A stretch of DNA of 64,000 nt from NCBI RefSeq assembly GCF_026805545.1, contig NZ_JAPRFR010000001.1, positions 62,001 through 126,000 of the forward strand, in the 5' to 3' direction. This DNA is from Aerococcus kribbianus. GTDB lineage: Bacteria > Bacillota > Bacilli > Lactobacillales > Aerococcaceae. Position 1 is the stretch's first letter. Each line of letters begins with the position of its first letter. The translations under genes were made by a program, and so were the position numbers. Positions 27,280-37,155 of the stretch are shown piece after piece. The notes under the pieces were generated by a model. The model saw only the letters and a list, made by a program, of their open reading frames with translations, was not told where the DNA came from and did no database searches.

Positions 27280-27360
27280 TGTCAGGATGAGAGGTATTTA
27301 TGACAAGCTCAATTGCGACGTTAGATTATAAACAAAATAGCAATAGAGCCACTGTTTGAG

Positions 27361-27395
27361 AGGCTGGGATTTTTATCCCAGCCTTTTTGCTTTTC
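27361..27395 (+). terminator. Terminator after the ABC fusion gene
   Basis: AGGCTGGGAT pairs with ATCCCAGCCT around TTTT, followed by TTTTGCTTTT. Confidence 0.85.
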
Positions 27396-27526
27396 ATCGC
27401 ATCCTCATAGTCGAGCTCGCAATCGCAGGGCCGGCGTCCATTTCTGAATGAGCCATCAAAATGGCTGTTACCATTTTTTGTCTTTTTCGATATGGTCCGT
27501 CCCTTGTTGCGATTGACTTACATCCT
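27396..27526. repeat. Dispersed intergenic repeat, second-half copy
   Basis: This ~130-bp non-coding block matches 20064-20191 in the same orientation, with shared TAGTCGAG, GCAGGGCCGG, ATTTCTG.ATGAG, ATCAAAATGG, ATTTTTTGTCTT, ATATGGT.CGTCCCTT and TGCGATTGACT. It is followed by a TATAAT at ~27584 that probably belongs to the helicase gene promoter. Confidence 0.8.
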
Positions 27527-27629
27527 GTTATTTCGTGATATTGTTGTGGAAACCCTTCACACTGCAGATTACTTGATTTAATGTTATAATTGAGAAATAG
27601 GAAATTGCGAATTCTGCGGGGTGTAAAGC

Positions 27630-30600
27630 ATGAAATGGAGTATTGCTAGTAAAACAATGGAAGAAGGCCGTGAATTGGTCAACCAGGATCGTGTCATTAA
27701 ACTGGTACCTGATGAAACGGAAACCGTGTGGCGAGCGGAAATCATTGACGACCAAACTTATAAGGTGATTCTAGATGGAACGGCCAAGGAAGAAGACTAT
27801 TGTTCCTGTGATGCTTTTGCCAAGAAAGGTTATTGCAAGCATACAGTGGCCGCTGAATTATTCTTGCGCGAGTTAGGAATGACCCGGGTATTTAAATTTA
27901 ATGATGAGTTAAGGCGCTATCCAGAAGTAGAAGATAGTGAGCCTTTGGTGGATACTTTGGTGGAAGAGTTTGACCAAGAATTTCAAGTGAGCAATAATCA
28001 GATGAATCAGCGGCCTAGTTTAACTCAACTTGCTATTACTATTGAAATATATAATGAAGCAGTTTCAGCCTTTCAAATTGATTATCATGATTTATTTTAT
28101 TTACGGTTAAAAATAGGTCACCAAAGACAATATTACGTCACTGATTTGGAACAATTCTTTCACATTTTTAATGAACGAGGTCTATATACCTTGCCAAATC
28201 GTGAGCGAGAACAAGTTTTATTAAGTCCTTATTGTTTTGATAAAACGGCTTATGACTTTCTCAATCATTTGGCTAGAAACTATCAGTTTACTAATTTATT
28301 AGCCAGTAAGATGCTCCATGCGCCCGAGAGTAAAAACTTGAAACAGCGGTACTTCTTATCGGCTGATGAATTTACAGCATTAATCGCGCCAGATACAGCT
28401 AAGGCACTTGATATTAAGCTCATCATTGATCAAGAAGAATTACATCCTCACTTGAGTCAGGAAAAAGCTCAAGTCTTAGCAATCAATGATCAAGGAGAAA
28501 ATTGGCAATTAAATTTTAACCCTAAAATTAAAATTTTCCAAAATTATGGCATTGCCGCCAGTGACCAAGGCATTATAGGGCTGAATTTATCTGCTAAAGA
28601 GTATAGTGCTTTGGATTTAGTTCACCAACAAATTGCTGAAAATGATTTCACCTTAGATTTAGATCAAGAAGATGCTCATGCCTTCCTTGCTTTGTTTGGC
28701 TATTTATTGACCAAATTAGGGACCATTAATGGTATAGCTGAGGATAAAATTTCAGCTTTAGCTGATCAACAAATTGTTGAATTAGTCTTTAATGCCCAAG
28801 CCAATGCCCTAGAGATTGCCGTCGTCTTTCATTATGGCGACTATCAAATAGGGAAGCGTTTGGGGGAGACAAAATTGCCTGATCAAGCCATTTTGTTTAG
28901 GGATTATCTCCAAGAAATCACGGTTGAAAATACTTTGATTTCTCTGGGCTTCTCTCCTCAAGGGGATATTTACCAGTCTGAATTTGCTTCAATCTCCCAA
29001 GCTATGGCTTATCTCAAGCGCTTATTGCATATGATGCCTGCTGATTGGGCTTATTCTTATACCGATAAATTAGCTGATTTAGACGCTGAAAATATCAACC
29101 CACGTTTACAGGTTAATAGCGATTCAGGGAACCGTTATTTGAGTATTGACTTCACTATTGATGATGTTGAGAGTGAGGAAGTGGACCGTATTCTAGCGGC
29201 CATTGTGAATGCCGAAGATTATTATCAAATGGATGATGGTCGAGTGCTCGATGTGCAAAATATTTTAGAAGACCAAGAAACGGACATGCTTAAACATCTC
29301 AATCAACAAAATGAGACTTGGCATAATGGGGATGTTGTTCCTATTTATCAAACCTTGCCATATGCCTCCGCCTTAAAAGGTCAAGAGCTCTTCCAACAAT
29401 TTTATGATGAAGTGATTCATTCCAAAGACCACATGTCGGTTGATTTAAATGGCTTAAAAACCGACTTGGCCGATTACCAATTACAAGCGGTCAAATGGAT
29501 GCAGGCTTTGGGTAAGTATCAATTAGGAGGGTTACTAGCCGATGAAATGGGGCTAGGGAAAACGGTGCAAACCATTGCCTTTATCTTATCTAGTTGGAAC
29601 AACGACAAAGCGATACAAGGCTTAGTTTTAGCGCCAGCTTCTGTGCTTTATAACTGGGCCTATGAATTCCGTAAGTTTGCTCCTGACATCAAAGTGTTAG
29701 TGATTGATGGGTCAGCCCAAGAGCGAGAAGACTTACGGCAAACCGACCATACTGTGGCGATTACTTCTTATCAGAGTTACCGTAATGACAAGGACGCTTA
29801 CCAAGAAACGATATACGATATCTTGGTCTTAGACGAAGCTCAGGCCATTAAAAATGAACGAACGATGCTTTATCAGTCTGTCGCAAAACAAGGCGCCTTA
29901 ATGCGCTTGGCCTTATCAGGAACACCATTAGAAAATAATCTCAATGAATTTTGGGCCTTGATGCAGATTGTTTTACCTGGACTACTTCCAGAAGCTAAAA
30001 GCTACCAACAAATGGCTACGGAAGAAATCCGTCGTGTGGTCTCACCTTTCGTTTATCGTCGTACCAAGGAAGAGGTGGCCTTGGACCTACCTAATAAGGA
30101 AGTCACTGATCGTTATACCAAGTTGGAACGCGAGCAAAAAAATATCTACTTAGCTTATTTAGAAGATATTAAACATAAACTACAAGCCCATGATAAACAA
30201 GCCAATATGCATATGGATCTGTTGGCTGGAATTACCCGTTTGCGGCAAATTTGTTGTCATCCCAAATTGATTAATGCAGATTACCAAGGTGAATCTGGTA
30301 AGTTTGAATATTTCAAAGAGTCTTTAGATCGAGCATTAGATGCAGATAAATCGGTATTAGTTTTTTCTCAATTCACCTCTATGCTTAAATTAATGGAAGA
30401 CCACTTACAAGCCATGGGCATTTCTTATTATTCAATTACCGGGAAGACCAAAAAGCAAGACCGTCAAGCTCAGGTGCAAGCCTTTAACCAAGGAGAGCGT
30501 AAAGTGTTCTTAATTTCCTTGCGGGCAGGGGGAGTCGGATTGAACCTAACGGGAGCAGATACTGTCTTCCTTTATGACTTATGGTGGAATCCAGCGGTTG

Positions 30601-30809
30601 AAGAACAAGCCATTGGTCGGGCCCACCGAATTGGTCAGACTCATGATGTAGAAGTTTATCGTTTTATTACTGAAGGGACCATCGAACAGCGAATTGCCGA
30701 ATTACAAGAAGAGAAGCGTGTGCTTTTTGATGAACTCTTTGCTGAAGATGGATCAGCCAAACAATCACTTAGTCTTGAAGACTTACAATTCATCTTGGGG
30801 ATTAATTAA
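27630..30809 (+). CDS. SNF2-family helicase with SWIM zinc finger
   Basis: A 1059-residue SWI2/SNF2-type ATPase. The N-terminus has a SWIM finger (CSCDAFAKKGYCKHTVAAEL, ~53-72: C-x-C-x8-C-x-H). A long accessory region follows, then the motor from ~610: Walker A ADEMGLGKTVQT, DEAQ-type box VLDEAQAIKNE, motif III ALSGTPLENN, and helicase lobe 2 with VFSQFTSMLKL, RAGGVGLNLTGAD and IGRAHRIGQTHDVEVYRF. Family members translocate on double-stranded DNA; this bacterial subgroup has no firm role. It is a lone gene, and nothing nearby suggests a defence system. Confidence 0.9.
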   Translation: MKWSIASKTMEEGRELVNQDRVIKLVPDETETVWRAEIIDDQTYKVILDGTAKEEDYCSCDAFAKKGYCKHTVAAELFLRELGMTRVFKFNDELRRYPEVEDSEPLVDTLVEEFDQEFQVSNNQMNQRPSLTQLAITIEIYNEAVSAFQIDYHDLFYLRLKIGHQRQYYVTDLEQFFHIFNERGLYTLPNREREQVLLSPYCFDKTAYDFLNHLARNYQFTNLLASKMLHAPESKNLKQRYFLSADEFTALIAPDTAKALDIKLIIDQEELHPHLSQEKAQVLAINDQGENWQLNFNPKIKIFQNYGIAASDQGIIGLNLSAKEYSALDLVHQQIAENDFTLDLDQEDAHAFLALFGYLLTKLGTINGIAEDKISALADQQIVELVFNAQANALEIAVVFHYGDYQIGKRLGETKLPDQAILFRDYLQEITVENTLISLGFSPQGDIYQSEFASISQAMAYLKRLLHMMPADWAYSYTDKLADLDAENINPRLQVNSDSGNRYLSIDFTIDDVESEEVDRILAAIVNAEDYYQMDDGRVLDVQNILEDQETDMLKHLNQQNETWHNGDVVPIYQTLPYASALKGQELFQQFYDEVIHSKDHMSVDLNGLKTDLADYQLQAVKWMQALGKYQLGGLLADEMGLGKTVQTIAFILSSWNNDKAIQGLVLAPASVLYNWAYEFRKFAPDIKVLVIDGSAQEREDLRQTDHTVAITSYQSYRNDKDAYQETIYDILVLDEAQAIKNERTMLYQSVAKQGALMRLALSGTPLENNLNEFWALMQIVLPGLLPEAKSYQQMATEEIRRVVSPFVYRRTKEEVALDLPNKEVTDRYTKLEREQKNIYLAYLEDIKHKLQAHDKQANMHMDLLAGITRLRQICCHPKLINADYQGESGKFEYFKESLDRALDADKSVLVFSQFTSMLKLMEDHLQAMGISYYSITGKTKKQDRQAQVQAFNQGERKVFLISLRAGGVGLNLTGADTVFLYDLWWNPAVEEQAIGRAHRIGQTHDVEVYRFITEGTIEQRIAELQEEKRVLFDELFAEDGSAKQSLSLEDLQFILGIN

Positions 30810-30816
30810 ATAACCC

Positions 30817-30845
30817 TTGTCATTAGAAGAGTAATTTGTTAGAAT
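30817..30845 (+). promoter_or_regulatory. Promoter of rpsB
   Basis: TTGTCA (30817-30822) and TAGAAT (30840-30845) are separated by 17 bp. About 110 nt of leader follow before the rpsB start. Confidence 0.75.
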
Positions 30846-30869
30846 GATTTGGTGCCTATTGCACAGTAA

Positions 30870-30923
30870 ATTCACACGCTATGGATGAAAACGCGTGGTG
30901 CTCAATAACGAGTGGCGTTTTTT
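30870..30923 (+). promoter_or_regulatory. rpsB leader with two competing hairpins (candidate attenuator)
   Basis: CACACGC (30873) can pair with GCGTGGTG (30893-30900). The overlapping AAAACGC (30888) can instead pair with GCGTTTT (30915 on), with an inner CTC/GAG, followed by a six-T run. Both helices need the bases around 30890-30900, so they exclude each other, one resembling a terminator. Ribosomal protein S2 leaders are commonly autoregulated; whether S2 binds here is inference. Confidence 0.5.
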
Positions 30924-30964
30924 AGAAGTAGCGGCGGAAAATAAACCAAATGGAGGAATTATTT

Positions 30965-31729
30965 ATGTCAGTAGTAAGCATGAAACAATTATTAGAAGCT
31001 GGTGTACACTTTGGACACCAAACACGTCGTTGGGATCCTAAAATGGCCCCTTACATCTTCACTGAACGTAACGGCATTTACATTATCGATTTACAACAAA
31101 CTGTGAAATTGATTGATGATGCCCATAACTTTGTACGTTCTGTTGCCCAAGATGATGGTGTGGTATTATTTGTCGGAACTAAGAAACAAGCACAAGATTC
31201 AATTGCCGATGAAGCCCAACGTGCAGGACAATACTATGTTAACCATCGTTGGTTAGGTGGTACCTTAACTAACTGGGAAACTATCCAAAAACGAATCGAC
31301 TACCTAAAAAATATTGACCGTATGGAAGAAGACGGCACATTTGATGTTTTACCTAAGAAAGAAGTTGTTGGCCTTCTTAAAGAACGCGAACGTCTTGAAA
31401 AATTCTTGGGTGGTATCAAAGAAATGCCACGTATTCCAGACGTAATGTTTGTTGTTGACCCGCGTAAAGAAGCAATCGCTGTTGCGGAAGCACAAAAATT
31501 AAACATCCCTGTAGTAGCTATGGTTGATACTAACTGTGACCCAGATGATGTTGATTACGTAATCCCATCAAACGATGACGCTATCCGTGCCGTTAAATTA
31601 ATTGCAGCAACTATGGCTGATGCTGTAATCGAAGGCCAACAAGGCGCTCAAGAAGAAGCTGAAGCAGAAATCACTGCTGAAGACTTTGAATCTGACGATG
31701 TTTTAGACAACGCTGAAGAAGTTGAATAA
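30965..31729 (+). CDS. rpsB: 30S ribosomal protein S2
   Basis: S2 is a late-joining small-subunit protein needed for S1-type and SD interactions. About 254 residues show typical signatures: [21 protein letters not shown] at the start (here split, ~2-22), [24 protein letters not shown] and [25 protein letters not shown], then an acidic tail. An ATG at 30950 is in frame, but it overlaps the TGGAGGAA ribosome site that serves ATG 30965. The gene leads rpsB-tsf-pyrH-frr, the conserved Firmicutes order. Confidence 0.97.
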   Translation: MSVVSMKQLLEAGVHFGHQTRRWDPKMAPYIFTERNGIYIIDLQQTVKLIDDAHNFVRSVAQDDGVVLFVGTKKQAQDSIADEAQRAGQYYVNHRWLGGTLTNWETIQKRIDYLKNIDRMEEDGTFDVLPKKEVVGLLKERERLEKFLGGIKEMPRIPDVMFVVDPRKEAIAVAEAQKLNIPVVAMVDTNCDPDDVDYVIPSNDDAIRAVKLIAATMADAVIEGQQGAQEEAEAEITAEDFESDDVLDNAEEVE

Positions 31730-31787
31730 GCAAAGTCAAGTCTTGAAGTATCAAACATTATAGCGTAAAATAATGGTTAGAGTAGCT

Positions 31788-31844
31788 GGCTATCTTATAA
31801 GGTGCAAGCGGAAAAAGCTTCTCTTATAAGGTAGCCTTTTATTT
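31788..31844 (+). terminator. Hairpin between rpsB and tsf (terminator or attenuator)
   Basis: GGCTATCTTATAAG (31788) pairs with CTTATAAGGTAGCC (31823-31836), with an inner AAGC/GCTT, then TTTTATTT. It probably tunes the S2:EF-Ts ratio by partial termination, since tsf has no clear promoter of its own. Confidence 0.7.
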
Positions 31845-31876
31845 AGACATAAATTACTTAGGAGGAATTTATTCAA

Positions 31877-32752
31877 ATGGCAGTAACAGCTAAACAAGTA
31901 AAAGAATTACGTGACCGTACTGGTGTAGGTATGATGGATGCCAAGAAAGCATTGGTAGCCGTTGAAGGTGACATGGACAAGGCAGTTGACTACCTACGTG
32001 AAAACGGTCTTGCTAAAGCTGATAAAAAAGCAGACCGTATCGCCGCAGAAGGGTTAACTAAAGTTGTTGTTGATGGTAACGACGCTGCAATCGTTGAAGT
32101 TAACTCTGAAACAGACTTTGTTGCTAAAAATGACAAATTTATTGAAGTATTAAACAAAGTCGCTGAAAATATTTTAGCTAATAAACCTGCTGACCTTGAT
32201 GCTGCTTTAAGCATTGATGTTGATGGGGAATCACTAGCAGACTACTTGCGTGAAGCAACTTCTGTCATTGGGGAAAAGATTTCTTTACGTCGTTTTGAAA
32301 CAGTCACAAAATCCGATGACCAATCTTTCGGTACTTATGTTCACCAAGGTGGTCGTATTTCCGTATTAACCCTAGTTGAAGGTTCTGACCAATCTGTTGC
32401 TGAACAAGTAGCAATGCATGTTGGAGGAATGAAACCTCGCTTCCTTAACGAAGAAGACGTGCCTGCTGATGTTCGTGAACACGAAAAAGAAGTGTTAACT
32501 GAACAAGCCTTAAAAGAAGGAAAACCTGCTAATATCGTTGAAAAAATGATTGAAGGCCGCTTGAAGAAATTCTTCGCTGAAATTTGCTTAGTTGATCAAA
32601 AATTCTTACTAGATGATAGCCAAACTGTTAGCGAATTTGCAGCTGCCCATGATTCTAAAGTACTCTCCTTTGTTCGTTACGAAGTAGGGGAAGGTATGCA
32701 AAAACGTGAAGAAAACTTCGCTGATGAAGTAGCAAGCCAAATGGGTAAATAA
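31877..32752 (+). CDS. tsf: Translation elongation factor Ts
   Basis: EF-Ts exchanges GDP for GTP on EF-Tu. The 291 residues begin with the UBA-like N-terminal domain (AKQVKELRDRTGVGMMDAKK) followed by the core with NSETDFVAKN (~75), the TDFV motif contacting EF-Tu, MHVGGMKPRFL (~177) and the C-terminal module QKFLLDDSQTVSEF. It has strong AGGAGG and codon use biased as expected for a highly expressed gene. It follows rpsB and precedes a clear terminator. Confidence 0.97.
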   Translation: MAVTAKQVKELRDRTGVGMMDAKKALVAVEGDMDKAVDYLRENGLAKADKKADRIAAEGLTKVVVDGNDAAIVEVNSETDFVAKNDKFIEVLNKVAENILANKPADLDAALSIDVDGESLADYLREATSVIGEKISLRRFETVTKSDDQSFGTYVHQGGRISVLTLVEGSDQSVAEQVAMHVGGMKPRFLNEEDVPADVREHEKEVLTEQALKEGKPANIVEKMIEGRLKKFFAEICLVDQKFLLDDSQTVSEFAAAHDSKVLSFVRYEVGEGMQKREENFADEVASQMGK

Positions 32753-32795
32753 GAATTCAGTAACGTGATAGAATGAGTTGGTTCATTCGAGAGAC

Positions 32796-32834
32796 AAGGT
32801 TGGGAATGACAGCTCATTTCCAACCTTTTTTATA
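32796..32834 (+). terminator. Terminator after tsf
   Basis: AAGGTTGGGAATGA pairs with TCATTTCCAACCTT around CAGC (one G-T wobble), followed by TTTTTAT. Confidence 0.88.
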
Positions 32835-32846
32835 AGGAGCTAAATT

Positions 32847-33575
32847 ATGGTAGAAGCAAAATATAAACGAATTGTTCTAAAACTGAGTGGGGAAGCCTTA
32901 GCTGGTAATGATCGTTTTGGCATTGATCCTGAAACAATGAAGAAAATTGCCCAGGAAATCAAAGAAGTACATGCACTGGGTATTGAAATTGCCATCGTTG
33001 TAGGTGGTGGTAATATCTGGCGTGGGATTACTGGTGAAGAAATGGGTATGGAACGCGCTCAAGCAGACTACATGGGGATGCTTGCCACAATTATGAATGC
33101 TTTAGGCTTACAAGATGTCCTAGAAAATATTGGTGTCCCTACTCGGGTACAAACCTCTATTGAAATGCGCCAAATTGCTGAACCTTACATCAGACGACGG
33201 GCTGAACGTCATTTAGAGAAAGGCCGGGTCGTTATCTTTGCGGCTGGAACAGGGAACCCTTACTTCTCAACGGATACTACCTCTGCATTAAGGGCGGCCG
33301 AAATCGATGCCGATGTCATCTTAATGGCCAAAAATGGTGTTGATGGGGTGTATTCAGCCGATCCTAAGAAAGACGCCTCAGCTGAAAAATATACCGAATT
33401 AACCCATTTAGAAATTATCAACAAGAACCTACAAGTAATGGATTCGACTGCTAGTTCATTAAGCATGGATAACCATATTCCTCTTGTCGTCTTTAACCTC
33501 AATGAAAGCGGAAATATTAAGCGCGTTGTTTTAGGCGAAGCCATTGGAACAACAATTTCAGATAAGGAGTCATAA
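32847..33575 (+). CDS. pyrH: UMP kinase
   Basis: PyrH makes UDP from UMP and ATP. It belongs to the amino-acid-kinase fold: [14 protein letters not shown] (~6), [10 protein letters not shown] (~51), [16 protein letters not shown] (~73), [16 protein letters not shown] (~128) and [14 protein letters not shown] (~160). It is full length at 242 residues. The gene starts 13 bp after the tsf terminator behind AAGGAG and lies 2 bp before frr, so pyrH-frr are co-translated, fed by read-through or an unseen promoter. Confidence 0.97.
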   Translation: MVEAKYKRIVLKLSGEALAGNDRFGIDPETMKKIAQEIKEVHALGIEIAIVVGGGNIWRGITGEEMGMERAQADYMGMLATIMNALGLQDVLENIGVPTRVQTSIEMRQIAEPYIRRRAERHLEKGRVVIFAAGTGNPYFSTDTTSALRAAEIDADVILMAKNGVDGVYSADPKKDASAEKYTELTHLEIINKNLQVMDSTASSLSMDNHIPLVVFNLNESGNIKRVVLGEAIGTTISDKES

Positions 33576-33577
33576 TT

Positions 33578-34138
33578 ATGGCAATTGAAAATTTATTAAA
33601 TGAAACCAAGAAGCGTATGCAGAAAAGTGAAGACTCCCTACAACGGGAACTGAACCGTATTCGGGCAGGTGTGGCTAACGCCTCATTGTTAGACGGGATT
33701 AATGTTGATTACTATGGAGCACCAACCCCTCTTAATCAATTAGCCACCATTTCGACTCCCGAGCCTCGGATGTTGATGATTACACCTTATGATAAATCCT
33801 CTCTAGGAGAAATCGATAAGGCGATTCAAATGTCAGATATTGGTATCCCGCCAACAAACGATGGTAATGTTATCCGCCTAACTATCCCAGCCTTGACCCA
33901 AGAACGTCGGCAAGAATTAGTGAAATTAGTAGGGCGTGACTTAGAGGATGGTAAGATTGCTGTCCGTAATATTCGTCGTGATGCCATGGATGAAGTTAAA
34001 AAAGCAGAAAAAAATAATGAACTCACTAAAGATGACGTTCGCAACTATGAAGATGACATTCAAAAATTAACTGATGCCAGTGTTAAAAATATGGAAACTA
34101 TCGCTGAAAATAAAGAAAGCGAAATTCTTAATGTCTAG
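33578..34138 (+). CDS. frr: Ribosome-recycling factor
   Basis: RRF splits post-termination ribosomes together with EF-G. The 186 residues give the tRNA-like two-domain protein: [21 protein letters not shown] (~12-32 region) and the long terminal helix bundle [20 protein letters not shown] (~132), with the hinge domain [16 protein letters not shown] (~69) between. AAGGAG precedes the ATG and the gap to pyrH is 2 bp. A terminator follows. Confidence 0.97.
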   Translation: MAIENLLNETKKRMQKSEDSLQRELNRIRAGVANASLLDGINVDYYGAPTPLNQLATISTPEPRMLMITPYDKSSLGEIDKAIQMSDIGIPPTNDGNVIRLTIPALTQERRQELVKLVGRDLEDGKIAVRNIRRDAMDEVKKAEKNNELTKDDVRNYEDDIQKLTDASVKNMETIAENKESEILNV

Positions 34139-34163
34139 TTGGTCAGAATAGCCACTATTCAAT

Positions 34164-34204
34164 GACTCCAGTAAAGTGCTTACACTTTTCTGGAGTTTTT
34201 TTAA
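34164..34204 (+). terminator. Terminator after frr
   Basis: ACTCCAG-TA-AAGTG pairs with CACTT-TT-CTGGAGT around CTTA, followed by seven T's. Confidence 0.88.
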
Positions 34205-34270
34205 TAACATTTTAGTATTTTTTGTGCCCTATCTTTGATACAATGGGTTAAGTAAGTTCGGGGGGATAGT

Positions 34271-35029
34271 ATGGACCAATTAAATGAAATCAAGGAAACA
34301 TTACCAATTCCTAACCATGTTGCTGTTATTATGGATGGAAATGGACGTTGGGCCCAAGAGCGCGGTCAAAAACGCACAGAAGGCCATTATGAAGGGTTGA
34401 TGGCTTTACGACGTGTCGTTATTGCAGCACATAAACTAGGCGTCAAGGTTTTAACGGCCTATGCTTTTTCAACTGAAAATTGGCGGCGTCCAGCCCAAGA
34501 GGTCAACTATCTGATGCAATTACCTAAAATATTAAATGATGAAATTTTACCTGATTTAATTAAAAATAATGTTCAGGTACGTTTGTCCGGCGATTTGAGT
34601 GCGGCTCCGAAATTGACCCAATCCTATATCAAGAATGCCTTAGAAAAAACCAAAAATAATACTGGTCTTATCTTGAATATCGCCTTTAATTATGGCTCAC
34701 GTAATGAAATCACCCAAGCTGTCCAGACCATTGCTAAAGAGGTTGAAACTGGGGAACTTAAGCCTAAAGCTATTGATGAAACTGTCATTAGCCAACATTT
34801 GATGACGGCTCAATTAGGGGATTATGCTGATCCAGACTTCTTGATTCGTTCCAGCGGCGAAGTCCGGTTAAGTAATTATCTGCTATGGCAGCTAGCTTAT
34901 GCTGAGCTTTATTTTGTTGATACTAAGTGGCCAGATTTTGATGAGGAAGTTTTTAAGGAGTGTATTCTTGAATACCAACGTCGGCATCGGCGCTTTGGTA
35001 AGACTTCAGAACAAATTAACAGTAAATAG
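34271..35029 (+). CDS. uppS: Isoprenyl (undecaprenyl diphosphate) synthase
   Basis: UppS condenses farnesyl diphosphate with eight isopentenyl units to make the C55 carrier for peptidoglycan and teichoic acids. The 252 residues include the catalytic loop VIMDGNGRWAQERGQKRTEG (~19), TAYAFSTENWRRP (~70), LNIAFNYGSRNEI (~137), LIRSSGEVRLSNYLLWQLAYAE (~195, here trimmed to its core LIRSSGEVRLSN) and the end VDTKWPDFDEE. It opens the envelope part of the cluster. The gap to cdsA is short. Confidence 0.96.
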   Translation: MDQLNEIKETLPIPNHVAVIMDGNGRWAQERGQKRTEGHYEGLMALRRVVIAAHKLGVKVLTAYAFSTENWRRPAQEVNYLMQLPKILNDEILPDLIKNNVQVRLSGDLSAAPKLTQSYIKNALEKTKNNTGLILNIAFNYGSRNEITQAVQTIAKEVETGELKPKAIDETVISQHLMTAQLGDYADPDFLIRSSGEVRLSNYLLWQLAYAELYFVDTKWPDFDEEVFKECILEYQRRHRRFGKTSEQINSK

Positions 35030-35044
35030 GAAGGAGGCAGGGTG

Positions 35045-35836
35045 ATGAGACAAAGAGTGATCACTGCCATCATTGCCTTGGCAGTGTTTTTACCCTTATT
35101 GATTATGGGTGGCTGGGCTTTTGAGTGCTTGGTTGTTTTTATGGGTATTGTGACAGTTAGCGAGTTGATCCATATGGCTAAGTTGCCCTTATGGACTATA
35201 GAATCTTTTTTGACCATACTGATTACTGTCCTATTGATTTTACCCAGTAAGTATATGGCCAGCTTGCCCAATGATATTGACCAAATGATTGTCTATTATG
35301 CGGGCACTGTGCTCTTATTGTATATTTCTGTTTTTGCACCACAAAGAGTCAACTTTCAGACGGTAGGGACCTTATCTTTGAGTGCTTTATATGTCGGTAG
35401 GGGCTATCATTTTCTTATCGAAACACGTCATTATGGCTTAATGCCCTTAATTTTTGTCATGGTTTTAGTGTGGGGAAATGATTCCTTTGCCTATATTGTG
35501 GGGCGTAAGTTAGGTCATACGCCATTAGCACCAGATATTTCACCTAATAAAACCGTGGAAGGATCTATTGGTGGTATTATTGGCGCCTTTGCCTTATCTT
35601 CCTTATTGTTGGCCTTTGATAATTTCTTTGGCATCACGATTTGGCAAAACCTGATTGTAGTGATTTTAATCGGTTTCATTGGTCAATTAGGTGATTTGGT
35701 AGAATCCGCGATTAAACGGTATTATGGCGTCAAGGATTCTGGCAAAATCCTTCCTGGTCATGGTGGACTATTAGACCGTTTTGATAATATGTTAATTTCT
35801 TTGCCAATGTTTTATTTTATAATTTCATTCTTTTAG
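35045..35836 (+). CDS. cdsA: Phosphatidate cytidylyltransferase (CDP-diglyceride synthase)
   Basis: CdsA makes CDP-diacylglycerol, precursor of phosphatidylglycerol and cardiolipin. The ~263-residue protein has about seven hydrophobic helices. It shows the conserved DSFAYIVGRKLGHTPLAP (~140) and the family signature near the end, KRYYGVKDSGKILPGHGG followed by LLDRFDN. ATG 35045 was preferred over GTG 35042 because of the GGAGGCAGG spacing. It continues the uppS transcript. Confidence 0.96.
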   Translation: MRQRVITAIIALAVFLPLLIMGGWAFECLVVFMGIVTVSELIHMAKLPLWTIESFLTILITVLLILPSKYMASLPNDIDQMIVYYAGTVLLLYISVFAPQRVNFQTVGTLSLSALYVGRGYHFLIETRHYGLMPLIFVMVLVWGNDSFAYIVGRKLGHTPLAPDISPNKTVEGSIGGIIGAFALSSLLLAFDNFFGITIWQNLIVVILIGFIGQLGDLVESAIKRYYGVKDSGKILPGHGGLLDRFDNMLISLPMFYFIISFF

Positions 35837-35854
35837 TAAAAAGGGGTTAGTCTT

Positions 35855-37120
35855 ATGCAATCTATAGTGGCATTTATTCTTATCTTCTCAATAATTGTCA
35901 TTTTTCATGAGTTTGGTCATTTTTATTTTGCCAAACGTGCCAATATTTTAGTGAGAGAATTTTCAATTGGTATGGGGCCAAAAATTTACCATTATCAAGG
36001 TGATGAAACCACTTATACCTTAAGACTATTGCCTATTGGGGGCTATGTTCGGATGGCTGGTCTAGACGAAATGGCGGAAACAATTGAGCGTGGGATGCAA
36101 TTAATTTTAGAAACAGATAGTGATGGTCAAGTAGAAACGATTTCTTTAGCCACTGACCAGCAAAACTATAATGGCTTACCGATCGAAGTATTTGCTAGCG
36201 ATTTAGAGGATGAAATGTTTATCGAAGGAATTCCCTTTGGTCAAACAGACGTAAGACGTTTTCGAGTGAGTCGTACGGCCAATTTAGTTGAAGCAGATGG
36301 GACTATTATTAAGGTTGCTCCTAGCGATCGACAATTTCAATCGGCGTCAATTTGGCAACGTATGCTGACTAATTTTGCGGGGCCGATGAATAATTTTATT
36401 TTGGCTGTTTTAGCCTTTATTCTATTAGGTTTCTTCCAAGGAGGAGTGCCTACTAATGATCCTGTCATTGGCGATGTGGTTGATTCAAGTCCGGCTGCTG
36501 ATGCTGGTCTGCAAGCAGGAGATCAAATTACAGAAATTGCTGGCCAATCGATTGATTCTTTTGCCGCGATTGGCGATGCTGTTTCCAATCACCCCAAAGA
36601 AGAATTAGACTTGACCTATCAACGCGATGGTAAGGAGCATAGCATTACTGTGACGCCAACAGCTGCTCAAGCTAGTGATGGAAGTCAGATAGGCCAACTG
36701 GGCGTGACCCCAAGTCAAAGTATGAACCCATTAACCATTATTGCTGCTGGTTTTCAACGGGCATGGGCTATAATCGCTATGGTGTTTGCTGTTATCGGCT
36801 CAATGGTCAAAAATGGCTTCGATATTAATAATTTTGGGGGGCCAGTTTATATGTACCAAGCGACTTCCCAGGTGGTTTCTATGGGATGGTTAGGTTTACT
36901 GTCCTGGTTAGGGGCATTGAGTGTTAACTTGGGTATTGTTAATCTCTTACCTATTCCAGCCTTAGATGGTGGGAAACTAGTTTTGAATCTTATTGAATTA
37001 GTCCGTGGTAAGCCACTTTCTCATAAGATAGAGGCTTATATCAATATAGTCGGTGTGGTTTTAGTTTTCTTATTAATGATTGCAGTGACTTGGAATGATA
37101 TTATGCGCTTCTTCGGCTAA
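35855..37120 (+). CDS. rseP: RIP metalloprotease RseP (site-2 protease)
   Basis: This is a membrane zinc protease that cuts transmembrane substrates (anti-sigma factors, signal-peptide remnants) within the bilayer. The 421 residues hold the HExxH site IFHEFGHFYFAKRA (~18) in the first helix, GPMNNFILAVLAF (~175) in the second, one PDZ domain (~205-275; GDQITEIAGQSIDS) and the second active-site motif NLLPIPALDGGKLV (~365). An acidic insert (~75-125) separates helix 1 from the rest. It starts 18 bp after cdsA. Confidence 0.95.
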   Translation: MQSIVAFILIFSIIVIFHEFGHFYFAKRANILVREFSIGMGPKIYHYQGDETTYTLRLLPIGGYVRMAGLDEMAETIERGMQLILETDSDGQVETISLATDQQNYNGLPIEVFASDLEDEMFIEGIPFGQTDVRRFRVSRTANLVEADGTIIKVAPSDRQFQSASIWQRMLTNFAGPMNNFILAVLAFILLGFFQGGVPTNDPVIGDVVDSSPAADAGLQAGDQITEIAGQSIDSFAAIGDAVSNHPKEELDLTYQRDGKEHSITVTPTAAQASDGSQIGQLGVTPSQSMNPLTIIAAGFQRAWAIIAMVFAVIGSMVKNGFDINNFGGPVYMYQATSQVVSMGWLGLLSWLGALSVNLGIVNLLPIPALDGGKLVLNLIELVRGKPLSHKIEAYINIVGVVLVFLLMIAVTWNDIMRFFG

Positions 37121-37155
37121 ATAAGAGTGAAATCGTCAAGTAATGGGAGGCTATT

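Noticed and set aside
27630-30809. SNF2 helicase considered as part of an anti-phage system
   Set aside because: It stands alone among housekeeping genes, with no methylase, nuclease or phospholipase-type partner nearby.
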